Positions 8,370 to 16,458 of a DNA stretch of 64,000 nt are shown here, one piece after another. Origin of the DNA: Ancylobacter radicis (GTDB taxonomy: Bacteria > Pseudomonadota > Alphaproteobacteria > Rhizobiales > Xanthobacteraceae); NCBI RefSeq assembly GCF_018449475.1, contig NZ_JAHCQH010000015.1, positions 310,001-374,000 on the forward strand. The letters are read 5' to 3'. Under the pieces are notes generated by a model. The model saw only the letters and a program-made list of their open reading frames with translations. It ran no database searches and was not told the DNA's origin. The translations under genes and the position numbers were made by a program. The first letter of the stretch is position 1, and each line of letters begins with the position of its first letter.

Positions 8370-9149
8370 ATGCGTCGGGCAGCGGGGTATCTGGTGATCT
8401 GCTTGTGCGCCGGAGGCTTTGCGCCGTCCCACGCGCAAGATTCCGCAACCATCCCGCTGCATCAGTTCTACAAGACCGCCCATCCCGACACGATCGACTA
8501 CAACCCGTACTATTACACCAATGTCGCGGTCGGCGACCCCGGCAACACCGTCAATCATGTACTTGTCGATACGGGATCGACCGGCCTCTACATCCTTGAG
8601 TCCAGCCTCGACAGCGGCAGCTACACGGCGACAAGCACGCGGTTCAGCTACTCCTATTCCAGCGGCAACCGCTTCAAGGGGTATATGGTCTACGGCACCA
8701 TCTATTTCCTTGGCGCCAAGAACGAGGATGGGCACGACATCACCCTCGGCACCAGCGCGCCGATCGCCTTCGGGGTCATTACCGATTCCGAATGCAAGGA
8801 GAGCAAGCCGGACTGCGGCGGGCTGCGCGCGATTTCGCACGCGACCAACCCGAACAATTATGGCTGGAACGTCAATCAGGCCGGGACGATGGGGATCGCC
8901 TATCAGGGCGGGCAGGACATCTTCAACCCGCTCGGCCAGTTGCCCGGCACCTATGCCAATGGCTTCATCGTCGCGGCCAACCAGGCGACCAGCAGCGCGC
9001 AGCCGGTGCTCGTGGTCGGGCTCAACAGCGACAACACCGCCGGCTATGTCTTCACGCCCTTCCAGTCGCAGGGCATGACCGGGGCCAATCTCGGCCTGCC
9101 CGCCTGGAACACCAAGAGCATCCTGACCTGCTTCAGTGCCGAAGGCTAG
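8370..9149 (+). CDS. Secreted protein with DTGS motif: first half of the interrupted autotransporter
   Basis: As read by the standard code this is a 259-aa exported protein: signal peptide, then a beta-rich domain with one aspartic-protease half-site (VDTGSTGLYIL). It ends at the TAG just before the second catalytic motif. Without the rest it would lack both its second active-site Asp and an outer-membrane anchor. GTG at 8364 is an alternative start in the same frame. A short run of G residues at about 8357 may act as ribosome site. Confidence 0.6.
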   Translation: MRRAAGYLVICLCAGGFAPSHAQDSATIPLHQFYKTAHPDTIDYNPYYYTNVAVGDPGNTVNHVLVDTGSTGLYILESSLDSGSYTATSTRFSYSYSSGNRFKGYMVYGTIYFLGAKNEDGHDITLGTSAPIAFGVITDSECKESKPDCGGLRAISHATNPNNYGWNVNQAGTMGIAYQGGQDIFNPLGQLPGTYANGFIVAANQATSSAQPVLVVGLNSDNTAGYVFTPFQSQGMTGANLGLPAWNTKSILTCFSAEG

Positions 9150-9257
9150 ACCGGCTGCCTGCAGAGCGTTTTCGATACCGGCGCCGGCAAGGCCACGTTC
9201 GAGACCGAGGCGACGGGCGGCCCGGATTCTTCCTATTCCGGTCAGGTTCAGGGGCCG

Positions 9258-11330
9258 GTGACGATCAGCGTCAACGGGCTGATGTCGTTCACCTCCGATC
9301 TGGGCTCCTATAATTACGAGAACGAGCACGGCACGCCGCCCGGCTACAACACTGGCAACGAGATCTTCCTCTATTACACCGTGGCCTATGACTATCTGAA
9401 CGGGCGCATCGGCTTCCGCCCGGTCAGCGTGATTGCCGCCGGCTATTCGCAATTCACGGCGGACAGCGAACTCGGCCTGCCCGGCACGGCGGTTATGGTG
9501 CTTGGCACCATGGAACTCGGGCCGGGCTTCACCTCGAACCGTGCGATCAACCTCGCGCGATCAAGTTATCTCGACCTCGGCGCGCCCTTCATCGTGGTCA
9601 ACGGCGCGGCGACGCTCAACGGGTCGCTCTCTTCGGATGGCAGCGGCTGGGTCGGTCTGTCGGGCATTGCCGATCAAGAGAACACGCTGACGCTGAACGG
9701 TGTCAGCCTGTTCGACACGACGACGCCGATCTATGTCTCAAACCTCACCCTGTCGGTGAACGGGCTGCTGCCCGGCGCGCTGAATGTCGCCCAGCACGCC
9801 ACGCTCGGCGGCACGGGCGTCATCATCGGCAGCCTCGACGTGGGCAATGGCGCCATCGTCGCCCCCGGCAACTCCATCGGCACGCTGACCATCATCGGCG
9901 ATGTGACGATGCGGGCGAACTCCACCCTGTCCGTCGAGCTCGGCGCGCCGGGCGTCAGCGACCGGCTGGTGGTGTTCGGCGACATCAACTTCGAGGACAT
10001 CAGCCTGAATTTTTCGCGGATCGACACCGCCACCCTTGGCATCGGCAACTACACCATCGTCTCCGCCACCGGCACCGTCACCGGCGGGTTCGGCAGCATC
10101 ACCGGGCCCTCCTTCGGCTCGATCAGCGCGGAATTCCCGTTCCTGCTGGCGTCGCTCTCGGTCTCCGGCTCGTCGATCGCCATCGACCTCATCCGCAGTT
10201 CGGTGAGCTACACCAGCGCCGCGCTGACGCCGAACGAGATGGCGGTGGCGACGGCGGCCGACGCGCTCTCCGCGGAAAGTCCGGTAAATGTCGCCCTCTC
10301 GGGCCTCGATCTCACAACGGCACCGGCCGCCCTCGACAGTCTCGCCGGCGAGATCCACGCCTCGCTGCAATCGAGCCTGCAGCAGCAATCCTTCTATCTG
10401 CGGGATGCCGCGCTTGCGCGCCTGCGCCAGAGCTTCGCCGCGCCCGGCGAGCCGGCCGGCACGCCCGCCCCGGCGCAGCCGCTGCTGCCGGGCTCGCAGG
10501 CGACCGTCTGGGGCCAGGCCTTCGGCGCCTGGGGCGACACGGACGGCGACGGCAACGCCGCCCCCGTCTCGCGCTCGCTCGACGGCTTCATCTTCGGCGT
10601 CGACCGTCCGGTGGATCTCGGCGGCTGGCAGACGCGCCTCGGCCTGGTCGGCGGCTATGAGAGCGCGGATATCGACGTGGACGACGTCGCCTCCTCCGCC
10701 TCGGTCGACAGCTATGACCTCGGCCTCTATGGCGGCGCGCGTCTCGGCGATCTCGGCCTGCGAATCGGGGCGAGCTATAGCTGGCACGACATCGCCACCA
10801 GCCGCACCGTCGCCTTCGGCAATCTCGCGAACGGCCTTGCCGCCGACTATGACGGCGCCACCGCGCAGGTCTTCGGCGAGGTCGGCTATGATTTTCATCT
10901 GGGCGCGACGACCTTTCAGCCCTTCGCCAGCCTCGCCTATGTCCATCTCGACACGGACAGCTTCACCGAGACCGGCGGCGCGGCGGCGCTCACCGGCGAG
11001 GCCGAGACCTTCGCGACGGGCTATGGCGTGCTCGGCCTTCGGCTGAACCACCTGTTCACCCTCGCCAATGGCAGGCCGCTGGCGGTGACGGCGGCGCTCG
11101 GCTGGCAGCGGGCCTTCGGCGACCTCACCCCCGAGGCGGCGGCCGCCTTTGTGGGAAGCGATGTCTTCACCGTGGCCGGCGCGCCCGTCGCGGAGAATGC
11201 GGCGCTGATCGACCTCGGCGTCGCCTATAAGCCGAGCGAGATGTTCAGCCTCGGCCTGTCCTATGTCGGCCAGCTCGCCTCCTCGGCCAGCGACAACGCC
11301 GTCAAGGGGTCGCTGACCATCCGCTTCTGA
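9258..11330 (+). CDS. Autotransporter beta-domain segment (second half of the interrupted gene)
   Basis: Open frame downstream of the TAG, beginning in sense codons at 9150; GTG 9258 is only the first possible internal start. It has no signal peptide, so it would not be exported if made separately. It carries the passenger remainder, a beta-helical segment with the autotransporter-associated pattern GTGVIIGSLDVGNGA and VAPGNSIGTLTI, a helical linker (LAGEIHASLQSSLQQQSF) and a ~290-residue barrel from about QATVWGQAFGAWGD to a terminal Phe, the outer-membrane sorting signal recognised by BAM. Confidence 0.75.
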   Translation: MTISVNGLMSFTSDLGSYNYENEHGTPPGYNTGNEIFLYYTVAYDYLNGRIGFRPVSVIAAGYSQFTADSELGLPGTAVMVLGTMELGPGFTSNRAINLARSSYLDLGAPFIVVNGAATLNGSLSSDGSGWVGLSGIADQENTLTLNGVSLFDTTTPIYVSNLTLSVNGLLPGALNVAQHATLGGTGVIIGSLDVGNGAIVAPGNSIGTLTIIGDVTMRANSTLSVELGAPGVSDRLVVFGDINFEDISLNFSRIDTATLGIGNYTIVSATGTVTGGFGSITGPSFGSISAEFPFLLASLSVSGSSIAIDLIRSSVSYTSAALTPNEMAVATAADALSAESPVNVALSGLDLTTAPAALDSLAGEIHASLQSSLQQQSFYLRDAALARLRQSFAAPGEPAGTPAPAQPLLPGSQATVWGQAFGAWGDTDGDGNAAPVSRSLDGFIFGVDRPVDLGGWQTRLGLVGGYESADIDVDDVASSASVDSYDLGLYGGARLGDLGLRIGASYSWHDIATSRTVAFGNLANGLAADYDGATAQVFGEVGYDFHLGATTFQPFASLAYVHLDTDSFTETGGAAALTGEAETFATGYGVLGLRLNHLFTLANGRPLAVTAALGWQRAFGDLTPEAAAAFVGSDVFTVAGAPVAENAALIDLGVAYKPSEMFSLGLSYVGQLASSASDNAVKGSLTIRF

Positions 11331-11345
11331 GGGAAGGCGCGCCGG

Positions 11346-12509
11346 TCACGCGCCCGTCTCATCGTCCTCCCGGTCCGGCGACATCTCCTGCACCGCCTCC
11401 TTGGTCGGCTGGCGGGTGAAGCCGCGAATGTCGGCGGTCGGCTGGAAGTCGCGAGTGATCTCCACCGGGCTCTGCACATAGGCCGTCACCAGTTCGGCCA
11501 GCGAGCGCAGCGCGTGCATGTGAATGCGCTCATAGCCATGCGAGGCGTCGACGCCGAAGGTGATCAGCGCCGCGCGCACATCCGCCCCCGCCACCACGGC
11601 GCTGGCCGAATCCGAGCGGTAATAGCGGAACACATCCTTCTGGTAGCGAATATCGTTGGTGCGGCAGAGCTCGGTGAGCTTGCGGGTGAGGTGGTAGTCG
11701 AACGGCCCGCTCTGGTCGGCGGCGGAAATGGTGACGCCGAACTCATCCGAATTCTGCCCCGGCGCCGTCGTGCCATTGTCGATGACGACCAGCGAGGCGA
11801 CATCCGGGGTCAGCAGGGCCGAGGCGCCGACACCGACTTCCTCGGCGATGGAGAACAGCCAGTGAATGTCCACCGGCGTCTCCGCCTTCGCCTCATGCAG
11901 CGCCTTCAGCGCCGCCAGCATCACCGCGACGCCCGCCTTGTCGTCGAGATGGCGCGAGACGATGAAGCCGCTGTCGAGGAATTCCGGCTGCGGGTCGATG
12001 GCGATGATGTCGCCGACCTCGAAGCCGAGATGGGCGAGGTCGGCGGCGTTGCGGGCGCGCGCATCGACCCGCATCTCCACATGGTCCCAGCCGATCGGCA
12101 TCCGGTCCACCTCCTCGTTGAAGGTGTGGCCGGAGGCCTTGAGCGGCAGGATGGTCCCGCGATACCCGCCCTTCTCGGTGAAGACCGTGCCGCGCGCGCC
12201 TTCCGCGAAACGGGCCGACCAGGTGCCGATGGGAGCGACAGAAAGCCGCCCGTTCGGCTTCAGGCAGGTCACCTGCGCGCCCAATGTGTCGACATGGGCG
12301 ACCAGCGCCCGCGCCCCCAGATGCGTGCCGCCGGGCCGGAGGGCGCGGATGGCGCCGCGCCGCGTCAGCTCGACCTGGAGCCCGAGACCTTCCAGTTCCT
12401 TGGCGACGAAGCGCACGATGGTGTCGATATAGCCGGTGGGGCTGGGGATCGAGAGCAGCTTCCTGAGCGTGCGGGCGAGGTAATCGGTGTCGATCTGCAG
12501 GCGTGCCAT
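11346..12509 (-). CDS. M42-family metallopeptidase of the NAGGN osmoprotectant system
   Basis: A 387-aa cocatalytic zinc aminopeptidase-like protein. Metal ligands and catalytic residues are recognisable in order: H in LVAHVDTLG, D in SRHLDDKAGV, EE in SIAEEVGVGA, D in VVIDNGT and a final H in YERIHMHAL. It is the last gene of the asnO-ngg operon, where this peptidase subfamily is regularly found; whether it degrades NAGGN or trims a precursor is not known. The ATG at 12509 is chosen because GGAGA lies 6 nt upstream; a GTG at 12524 would overlap the ngg stop. Confidence 0.85.
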   Translation of the reverse strand: MARLQIDTDYLARTLRKLLSIPSPTGYIDTIVRFVAKELEGLGLQVELTRRGAIRALRPGGTHLGARALVAHVDTLGAQVTCLKPNGRLSVAPIGTWSARFAEGARGTVFTEKGGYRGTILPLKASGHTFNEEVDRMPIGWDHVEMRVDARARNAADLAHLGFEVGDIIAIDPQPEFLDSGFIVSRHLDDKAGVAVMLAALKALHEAKAETPVDIHWLFSIAEEVGVGASALLTPDVASLVVIDNGTTAPGQNSDEFGVTISAADQSGPFDYHLTRKLTELCRTNDIRYQKDVFRYYRSDSASAVVAGADVRAALITFGVDASHGYERIHMHALRSLAELVTAYVQSPVEITRDFQPTADIRGFTRQPTKEAVQEMSPDREDDETGA

Positions 12510-12520
12510 GGCGCGTCTCC

Positions 12521-14239
12521 TCACTCGCCCCGCGCCGGCGGCATTTCCATCACCTGCCGAACACCGGCGGGGATGGCGAGCGGGAACAGCAGGTCGATGA
12601 AACGCTCGGCGGTGGGCTGCGGCTCGTGATTGGCAAGGCCCGGCCGCTCATTGGCCTCGATGAAGGCATAATCCGGCCCGCTCGGCGAGGTCACCATCAG
12701 GTCGACGCCGACGACGGGAATATCGATGGCCCGCGCCACCTTGATGGCGGTCTCGACGAGATGGGGATGAACCGCATCGGTGACGTCGTGAATGGTGCCG
12801 CCGGTGTGCAGGTTCGCGGTACGGCGCACCTTGAGTTCCTGCCCGGCGGGCAAGACCGCGTCGAGCATGAGGTCAGCATCGCGCACGGTGCGTTCGGTTT
12901 CGCCATCGCAGGGAATGCGCGATTCCCCGCCCGTCGCGGCGGCGCGGCGGCGGCTCTGCGCCTCGATCAGCTCGGCTATCGTGCTGCGGCCATCCCCGAC
13001 CACGGCGGCCGGGCGGCGTATCGCGGCAGCGACGACCCGGTAATTGATGACGACGAGGCGCAGGTCCTCGCCCTCCACGCATTGCTCGACCAGCACCTCG
13101 CTGGAGACGGTGCGGGCCTCGGTGATTGCCGCCTCCAGCTCGTCGAGCGAGGCAACGCCGACGGAAATGCCGCGCCCCTGCTCGCCGCGCGAGGGCTTCA
13201 CCACCAGCCGGCCATGGCGCTTGAGGAAGGCGACGATCTCCTCCATCGGCGCGCCGGTGGTGAGCTGCTCGGGCACGCGCACGCCTGCCTCGGCAACGAT
13301 GCGGCGGGTGATGGTCTTGTCGTCGCAGATCGACATGGCGACGGCCGAGGTGAGGTCGGACAGGCTCTCGCGGCAGCGCACCGAGCGGGCGCCGAAGGTC
13401 AGACGGAAGAAGCCCGCCGCCGGGTCGGTCGCTTCCACGACGATGCCGCGCCGGCGCGCCTCGTTGATGATGATCTGCGCATAGGGATTGAAGCCCTCCG
13501 CCAGCTCCGGCCCGGCGAAAAGCCGCTCATTGATCGGATTCTTCCGCTTCACGGTGAAATAGGGAACCCGCGCGAAGCCAAGCTTCTCATAGAGCGCGAT
13601 GGCCTGGCTGTTGTCGTGCATCACGGTAAGGTCGAGAAAGGCCTCGCCCCCGGTGGCGAGGCGCCCGGCGAGATCGCGGACCAGGGCCTCGCCAATACCG
13701 GGCTGGCGCGCCTGCGGGTCGACCGCGAGGCACCAGAGCGAGGCGCCGCGCTCGGGATCGCCAAAGGCGCGGGCGTGGTCCACCCCCGTCACGGTTCCGA
13801 TCACCCGCCCCGTCGCCTCGTCTTCCGCCACGAGATAGATGAGAGGATCGGGATCGCGCGCGGCGCGGAAGAACTCCAACGGCGCCGTCACCATGGCGCG
13901 GGCGGCATAGATGCGATTCACGGTCTGCGCGTCCATGTCGGTGGCGAGCGGACGGATCAGGAAGCCGGAGGCCGGACGACCGGTCGGCTTCAGCGCGGAG
14001 AGGTCGAGCCGGAAGGTGTGGGACGGGTCGAGGAACACCTCCTGCGGCGCCTGCGCCAGCAGCACATGCGGGTCCTCCACATAGACCGCGATGTCGCGCC
14101 GGTCCGGCCCCTCCTCGCGCAGCGTGGCGATCAGCGCCGACCGGTCCTCGAAGGTCTGGCCGAAGATCAGCCGGCCCCAGCCGACATCGAGCGCGCAGTT
14201 CCGCGTCACGCCGCTCGTCTCCCCCGGATCGCGCCCCAT
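12521..14239 (-). CDS. ngg: N-acetylglutaminylglutamine synthetase
   Basis: A 572-aa two-domain enzyme. The N-terminal half is a GNAT acetyltransferase (GASLWCLAVDPQARQPGIGE, about residues 85-255) and the C-terminal half an ATP-grasp ligase (VVKPSRGEQGRGISVGV, EQCVEGEDLRLVVI and VGVDLMV). Together these acetylate and join glutamines to give N-acetylglutaminylglutamine in the cytoplasm. The start at 14239 (MGRDPG) is preferred because GGAGG lies 8 nt upstream; upstream in-frame codons overlap asnO and have no good ribosome site. It follows asnO by 19 nt in a three-gene operon. The pathway was defined in Sinorhizobium meliloti and Pseudomonas as an osmotic response. Confidence 0.9.
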   Translation of the reverse strand: MGRDPGETSGVTRNCALDVGWGRLIFGQTFEDRSALIATLREEGPDRRDIAVYVEDPHVLLAQAPQEVFLDPSHTFRLDLSALKPTGRPASGFLIRPLATDMDAQTVNRIYAARAMVTAPLEFFRAARDPDPLIYLVAEDEATGRVIGTVTGVDHARAFGDPERGASLWCLAVDPQARQPGIGEALVRDLAGRLATGGEAFLDLTVMHDNSQAIALYEKLGFARVPYFTVKRKNPINERLFAGPELAEGFNPYAQIIINEARRRGIVVEATDPAAGFFRLTFGARSVRCRESLSDLTSAVAMSICDDKTITRRIVAEAGVRVPEQLTTGAPMEEIVAFLKRHGRLVVKPSRGEQGRGISVGVASLDELEAAITEARTVSSEVLVEQCVEGEDLRLVVINYRVVAAAIRRPAAVVGDGRSTIAELIEAQSRRRAAATGGESRIPCDGETERTVRDADLMLDAVLPAGQELKVRRTANLHTGGTIHDVTDAVHPHLVETAIKVARAIDIPVVGVDLMVTSPSGPDYAFIEANERPGLANHEPQPTAERFIDLLFPLAIPAGVRQVMEMPPARGE

Positions 14240-14258
14240 CGGTTGATCCTCCATCCTC

Positions 14259-16034
14259 TCAAACCTCATGCGATTGCAGCCACATCTCCAGCAGCGCGAC
14301 CTGCCAGAGTTCGGAGCCGCGCAGCGGCGTGATGTGCGAGACGGGATCGGCGAACAGCGTGTCGAGATAGTCCTGCCGGAACAGGCCGCGCTCGCGCGCC
14401 GCCTGCGAGCCGAGCACATCGCGCACCATGGTGAGGTATTCGCCCGAGATGTATTTGAGCTGCGGCACCGGGAAATAGCCCTTGGGCCGGTCGATCACCT
14501 CATGGGGCACGACAAGGCGGGCGGCGTCCTTCAGCACGCCCTTGCCGCCATGGGCGAGCTTGTACGCGGGCGGAATGGTCGCGGCGAGTTCGACCAGCTC
14601 ATGGTCGAGGAAGGGCACGCGCGCTTCCAGCCCCCAGGCCATGGTCATGTTGTCGACCCGCTTTACCGGATCGTCGACCAGCATCACCTGTGAATCGAGC
14701 CGCAGCGCCCGGTCGACCGGGCTCGCCGCGCCATCCGCCATGAGATGGGCGGCCACCAGGTCGCGGCTGGCATCGCTGTCCGCCATCCAGTCGGGTCCGA
14801 GCTGGCGGGCGAGCGTGGCGTGGTCGCGGTCGAAGAACAGGCGGGCATAGTCGCCCACGACATCGGTGCTGTCCGCCAGCGGCGGGTACCAGTGATAGCC
14901 GGCGAAAATCTCATCCGCGCCCTGGCCGGACTGCACCACCTTGATCGACTTCGAAACCTCGCGGGAGAGCAGGTAGAAGCCGATATTGTCATAGGAGACC
15001 ATAGGCTCGGACATGGCGTGGATGGTGTCCGGCAGCGCGCCCATGAGATCGGAAGAGGGCACGAAGATCTTGTGGTGATCGGTGCCGAAGGTCTTCGCGA
15101 TCAGGTCGGAATAGACGAACTCGTCGCCCTTCTCGCCATTGGCCTCCTCGAAGCCGATGGAGAAGGTGGCGAGGTCCTTCTGCCCCTCCTGCGCCAGCAG
15201 CCCGACGATGATCGAGGAATCGACCCCGCCCGAGAGCAGCACCCCCACCGGCACATCGGCCACCATGCGCCGGCGCACGGCGATCCGTAGCGCGTCCAGC
15301 ACCCGGTCGCGCCAGTCCTGTGCGGAGAGGCCGGCATCCTCCGGCCGGCGCTCATAGGGTGCCTGCCAGTAGACGCGCTCGGTGAAGCTGCCATCGGCTG
15401 CGTAGCGGCGCACGGTCGCCGGCGGCAGCTTGCGCACGCCGTTGAGGATGGTGCGCGGCGGCGGCACCACCGCGTGGAAGCTCATATAGTTGTGCAGCGC
15501 CGCGCGGTCGATCGAGCTGTCGACATCGCCCGCCGCCAGCAGCGCCGGCAGGCTGGAGGCGATCCGCAGGCGTGGCCCCTTCTGGGCGTAATAGAGCGGC
15601 TTGATGCCGAAGCGGTCGCGCACCAGCGTCACCGCGCCGCTGTCATGCTCGGCGATGGCGAAGGCGAACATGCCGTGGAACCGCTCGACGCAGGCATCGC
15701 CCCAGGCATGGAACGCCTTGAGGATGACCTCGGTGTCGCCGCTGGAGAAGAACACATAGCCCTTCGCCTCCAGCGCCGCGCGCAGTTCCGCGTAATTGTA
15801 GATACAGCCATTGAAGGTGAGGGTGAGGCCGAGCGCGGCGTCCACCATGGGCTGCGCCGCCTTGTTGGACAGGTCGATGATCTTCAGCCGGCGATGTCCG
15901 AAGGCGATGGGACCACGGGCATCGAGCCCCGCCCCATCCGGCCCGCGCGGGGCCATAACGTCCATCATGGAGGCTACGGCGCGCGTATCGGCCAGACCTC
16001 CATCGAAGCGAATTTCACCGGCGATCCCACACAT
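14259..16034 (-). CDS. asnO: N-acetylglutaminylglutamine amidotransferase
   Basis: A 591-aa asparagine-synthetase-like enzyme that amidates the dipeptide made by Ngg to give the osmolyte NAGGN. The start at 16034 puts the glutaminase nucleophile at Cys2 (MCGIAGEIRF), as the Ntn-hydrolase domain requires; in-frame codons further upstream would bury it. The synthetase domain has its pyrophosphatase loop VLLSGGVDSSII at about residue 265. It is first in the asnO-ngg-peptidase operon. The 6-bp inverted repeat at 16130-16148 lies in its leader and could be regulatory. Confidence 0.92.
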   Translation of the reverse strand: MCGIAGEIRFDGGLADTRAVASMMDVMAPRGPDGAGLDARGPIAFGHRRLKIIDLSNKAAQPMVDAALGLTLTFNGCIYNYAELRAALEAKGYVFFSSGDTEVILKAFHAWGDACVERFHGMFAFAIAEHDSGAVTLVRDRFGIKPLYYAQKGPRLRIASSLPALLAAGDVDSSIDRAALHNYMSFHAVVPPPRTILNGVRKLPPATVRRYAADGSFTERVYWQAPYERRPEDAGLSAQDWRDRVLDALRIAVRRRMVADVPVGVLLSGGVDSSIIVGLLAQEGQKDLATFSIGFEEANGEKGDEFVYSDLIAKTFGTDHHKIFVPSSDLMGALPDTIHAMSEPMVSYDNIGFYLLSREVSKSIKVVQSGQGADEIFAGYHWYPPLADSTDVVGDYARLFFDRDHATLARQLGPDWMADSDASRDLVAAHLMADGAASPVDRALRLDSQVMLVDDPVKRVDNMTMAWGLEARVPFLDHELVELAATIPPAYKLAHGGKGVLKDAARLVVPHEVIDRPKGYFPVPQLKYISGEYLTMVRDVLGSQAARERGLFRQDYLDTLFADPVSHITPLRGSELWQVALLEMWLQSHEV

Positions 16035-16458
16035 GCTGGACTCTGTCTCCTTCGGATTCGGGCTGCCCGTAACCGGCGAAGGAAGTGTCCTGATCCGGCA
16101 GGCATCAGCGTCGACAACGCGGCGGGGGGCCGATCGTTCAATGATCGGTAGCCGAATGGTGCATTTTACGCGCCCACCAGAGACCACGGTGCCGGCTCGG
16201 ACATGGCAAAAATAAAGTGGAATCCGTGGCTTATCGCCATTGTCGGCGCGCCCGTGGCGCGCTCATCGGGCGGCGATCTTTTTAGAGGCGCCGGCAGTAC
16301 CCGCGCATACGCACCACGGACAAGACGCATGCCTGCGGGGCGCTCGTATCCAATTGCCCGCCCATAGGTGCACAGTAATCCCGCAGGGGAACGCGTTTCG
16401 TGTGGAAATGCTCGCCAACTCATGGCCTTATACAGACAGCACGGTGGCCGGGACCGCC
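16035..16458. other. Divergent intergenic region between asnO and the GGDEF/EAL gene
   Basis: About 420 bp without a convincing gene. It contains the inverted repeat CCGATC-N7-GATCGG at 16130-16148 and a less GC-rich patch near 16150-16230 that probably holds the asnO promoter. No consensus promoter hexamers could be fixed by eye. The long open frame reaching back to 16240 on the plus strand lacks a ribosome site and family resemblance, so it is treated as upstream of the real start. Confidence 0.4.
16130..16148. promoter_or_regulatory. Inverted repeat upstream of asnO
   Basis: CCGATC and GATCGG arms separated by 7 nt, about 100 bp before the asnO start. It is a candidate operator for osmotic control of the NAGGN operon. 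Confidence 0.3.

Larger units (their letters stand above)
8370..11330 (+). pseudogene. Autotransporter with aspartic-protease-like passenger, interrupted by one in-frame TAG
   Basis: The two reading segments 8370-9149 and 9150-11330 are in the same frame and form one 986-codon gene if the TAG at 9147-9149 (codon 260) is read through. Domain order: signal peptide (cleavage near SHA-QD), first lobe with VDTGSTGLYIL (DTG at residues 67-69), TAG, second lobe with SVFDTGAGKATF (DTG at 269-271), a beta-helical linker with an autotransporter-associated repeat, and a C-terminal beta barrel ending SLTIRF. Two DTG motifs about 200 residues apart are the mark of pepsin-like proteases; DUF3443-type proteins also have paired DTG/DSG motifs and are an alternative. 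No frameshift or other decay is seen on either side of the TAG. Confidence 0.65.

Noticed and set aside
16240..16458. Extended N terminus of the GGDEF/EAL protein from 16240
   Set aside because: The extra ~70 residues have no domain character and no ribosome site, and better starts lie downstream.
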